From Rhodoferax sediminis (GTDB lineage Bacteria; Pseudomonadota; Gammaproteobacteria; Burkholderiales; Burkholderiaceae_C), in the NCBI RefSeq assembly GCF_006970865.1, contig NZ_CP035503.1, positions 3,175,001 to 3,239,000 of the forward strand: a DNA stretch of 64,000 nucleotides, given 5' to 3'. Each line of letters starts with the position of its first letter. Position 1 is the stretch's first letter. Below, in pieces: positions 62,980 through 64,000 of this stretch. The notes under the pieces were generated by a model. The model was not told the origin of the DNA. It made no database searches and saw nothing but the letters and a program-made list of their open reading frames with translations. Made by a program: the position numbers and the translations under genes.

Positions 62980-64000
62980 CTATGTACCCGCTCTGGCCGG
63001 TAATTTCGGCATGGACTCACTCGTATGCCATACCCACAGCGTGTCGTCGCCAGATCTCAGGGCGAGTGCCTTCGCCGCTTGTTCTTTCGGATCCAAATAG
63101 GCACTGACCACATGCAAGGGAACAGGCGAGTCTCCTGCGTCCAGCAATAGGGCGTTCGGAAACCTTGCTGCATTCCTGGCATCGTAGCGCAAGGGTTTGA
63201 CGAATCGCCGCTGCTGATCCACCAAGGCCTGTACCAACGGCAACTCGTGAATACCTTCGACCGGGATCCAGTGCTCGCTGGTCAGCATCAGGCTCGCAAC
63301 ATCGATTTCGTAGGTATGCTCGCGGCGCGCACGGATTAAAGCGGCCAGCATCAGCCGCGCCTTCTGCCCCACGTCGGCATCCCGCGCCTCCCACAGAGGA
63401 GCAAACACCCGCTCGATCCGTTCCCATGCCTTGGCGGCAATCAGCAGCGGCGCGTCCGGCATGTGTTTGATCCACACCCGGCGCCCCAATGGCGTCACAT
63501 CGCTCGCCTTGAACTCGCCCATGACCACAGCCAGTGGGCTCTGCCCTTCCCTTGGTCGCAATACCGCCAGCTTTTCGCGACGTCGCCGGGCGGCATCCGC
63601 CTTGCCCGCCTCGCTGAAGGGTTCGGGCACGTACAGCCTCTCAGCCAGTGCCACGCCCTTGACTGCTACGTTCTCCGCCGCTTCCTGCAGGTACTTGTGC
63701 AGCACGCCCTGGTTGCGCTTGCCCTCCATGGCGGGACTCCAGCGGTTGAACCCCGCGCGCTCGAACAGAAAATGCATCAGCGCCCGCAGGCTCATGCGTC
63801 GACGCGACACCTCTACCTCGGACATGTCCTGTGGCTGCCCGCGTGGCACACCTCGTCCGGTGGATCTGGTCCACGGAAAATCCACCCGCAGTTCTATGGA
63901 CCCCATCTCAGACTCCAACACTGCTTCACCAACCAGTTCACCCAGGCCAGACTGCTGCAGCTCAGGTTCGTAGGACGGGCAGCCGGGGTGATGCCGACTG
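62980..64000 (-). CDS. DUF1173-family protein, C-terminal part (5' end outside the window)
   Basis: The frame is open to the right edge of the window without a start codon, so the gene begins beyond 64000. Visible: SRHHPGCPSYEPE near the edge (a His/Cys pair that may bind metal), RMSLRALMHFLFERAGFNRW, RVWIKHMPDAPLLI and the C-terminus KALALRSGDDTLWVWHTSES. DUF1173 proteins occur on conjugative plasmids and ICEs and have no known function. It points away from the edge in the same direction as the Gp3/SbcD/SbcC unit. Confidence 0.8.
   Translation of the reverse strand, partial: SRHHPGCPSYEPELQQSGLGELVGEAVLESEMGSIELRVDFPWTRSTGRGVPRGQPQDMSEVEVSRRRMSLRALMHFLFERAGFNRWSPAMEGKRNQGVLHKYLQEAAENVAVKGVALAERLYVPEPFSEAGKADAARRRREKLAVLRPREGQSPLAVVMGEFKASDVTPLGRRVWIKHMPDAPLLIAAKAWERIERVFAPLWEARDADVGQKARLMLAALIRARREHTYEIDVASLMLTSEHWIPVEGIHELPLVQALVDQQRRFVKPLRYDARNAARFPNALLLDAGDSPVPLHVVSAYLDPKEQAAKALALRSGDDTLWVWHTSESMPKLPARAGT

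Overview
The window reads as a GC-rich betaproteobacterium of the Burkholderiales, probably near Comamonadaceae or Alcaligenaceae. The pointers are a Bug/TctC-type solute receptor beside CoA-dependent catabolic genes, the style of the pan/bio/nad genes, and island backbone genes of a kind common in that order. No rRNA, tRNA or CRISPR array was found.

Layout. (1) 1-12247 looks chromosomal and catabolic. Two IclR-type regulators border acyl-CoA genes. The left part is decaying: an MFS exporter cut off after about ten helices, a frameshifted small gene, and a CoA-transferase with two stops and a frameshift. The right part is an intact plus-strand operon (crotonase, FMN monooxygenase, Bug receptor, acyl-CoA dehydrogenase, CoA-transferase, GST) reading away from the second IclR gene. 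(2) 12341-15840 is an IS5-family transposase remnant split by a complete group II intron. (3) 15845-26815 starts a mobile island: P4-type integrase, a Cas4-like nuclease pair, a ParM-like ATPase with a small partner, a second tyrosine recombinase, an AbiE toxin-antitoxin pair, a large ParB-like protein and IS/toxin debris. (4) 27035-39585 is a block of vitamin and cofactor genes: a ten-gene minus-strand run nadB-pabBC-ubiC-panD-bioA-bioD-bioF-bioB-panB-panC plus divergent nadC-nadA. It covers steps to NAD, folate (pABA), ubiquinone (4-hydroxybenzoate), pantothenate and biotin. (5) 39602-64000 returns to island backbone: an IS-interrupted gene, a 1662-residue methyltransferase-helicase, a PemK/MazF-type pair, many small unknown genes, RadC, a three-gene AbiE operon, SbcC/SbcD-like proteins with a Gp3-like factor, a thioesterase and a DUF1173 gene running off the end.

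The most unusual signal is a repeated RNA leader. Four island genes (starts 41403, 49162, 49902, 51927) are preceded by the same two-hairpin structure; its second hairpin holds the Shine-Dalgarno sequence in its 3' arm and ends at the start codon. Base pairs change in a compensatory way between copies. Three of these leaders, and the leader of the recombinase at 20714, also carry a near-identical 22-nt box further upstream. Together they suggest a shared control circuit for the island. A pair of perfect DnaA boxes in inverted orientation at 46446-46468, with ParB- and ParM-like genes, hints at replication or maintenance functions.
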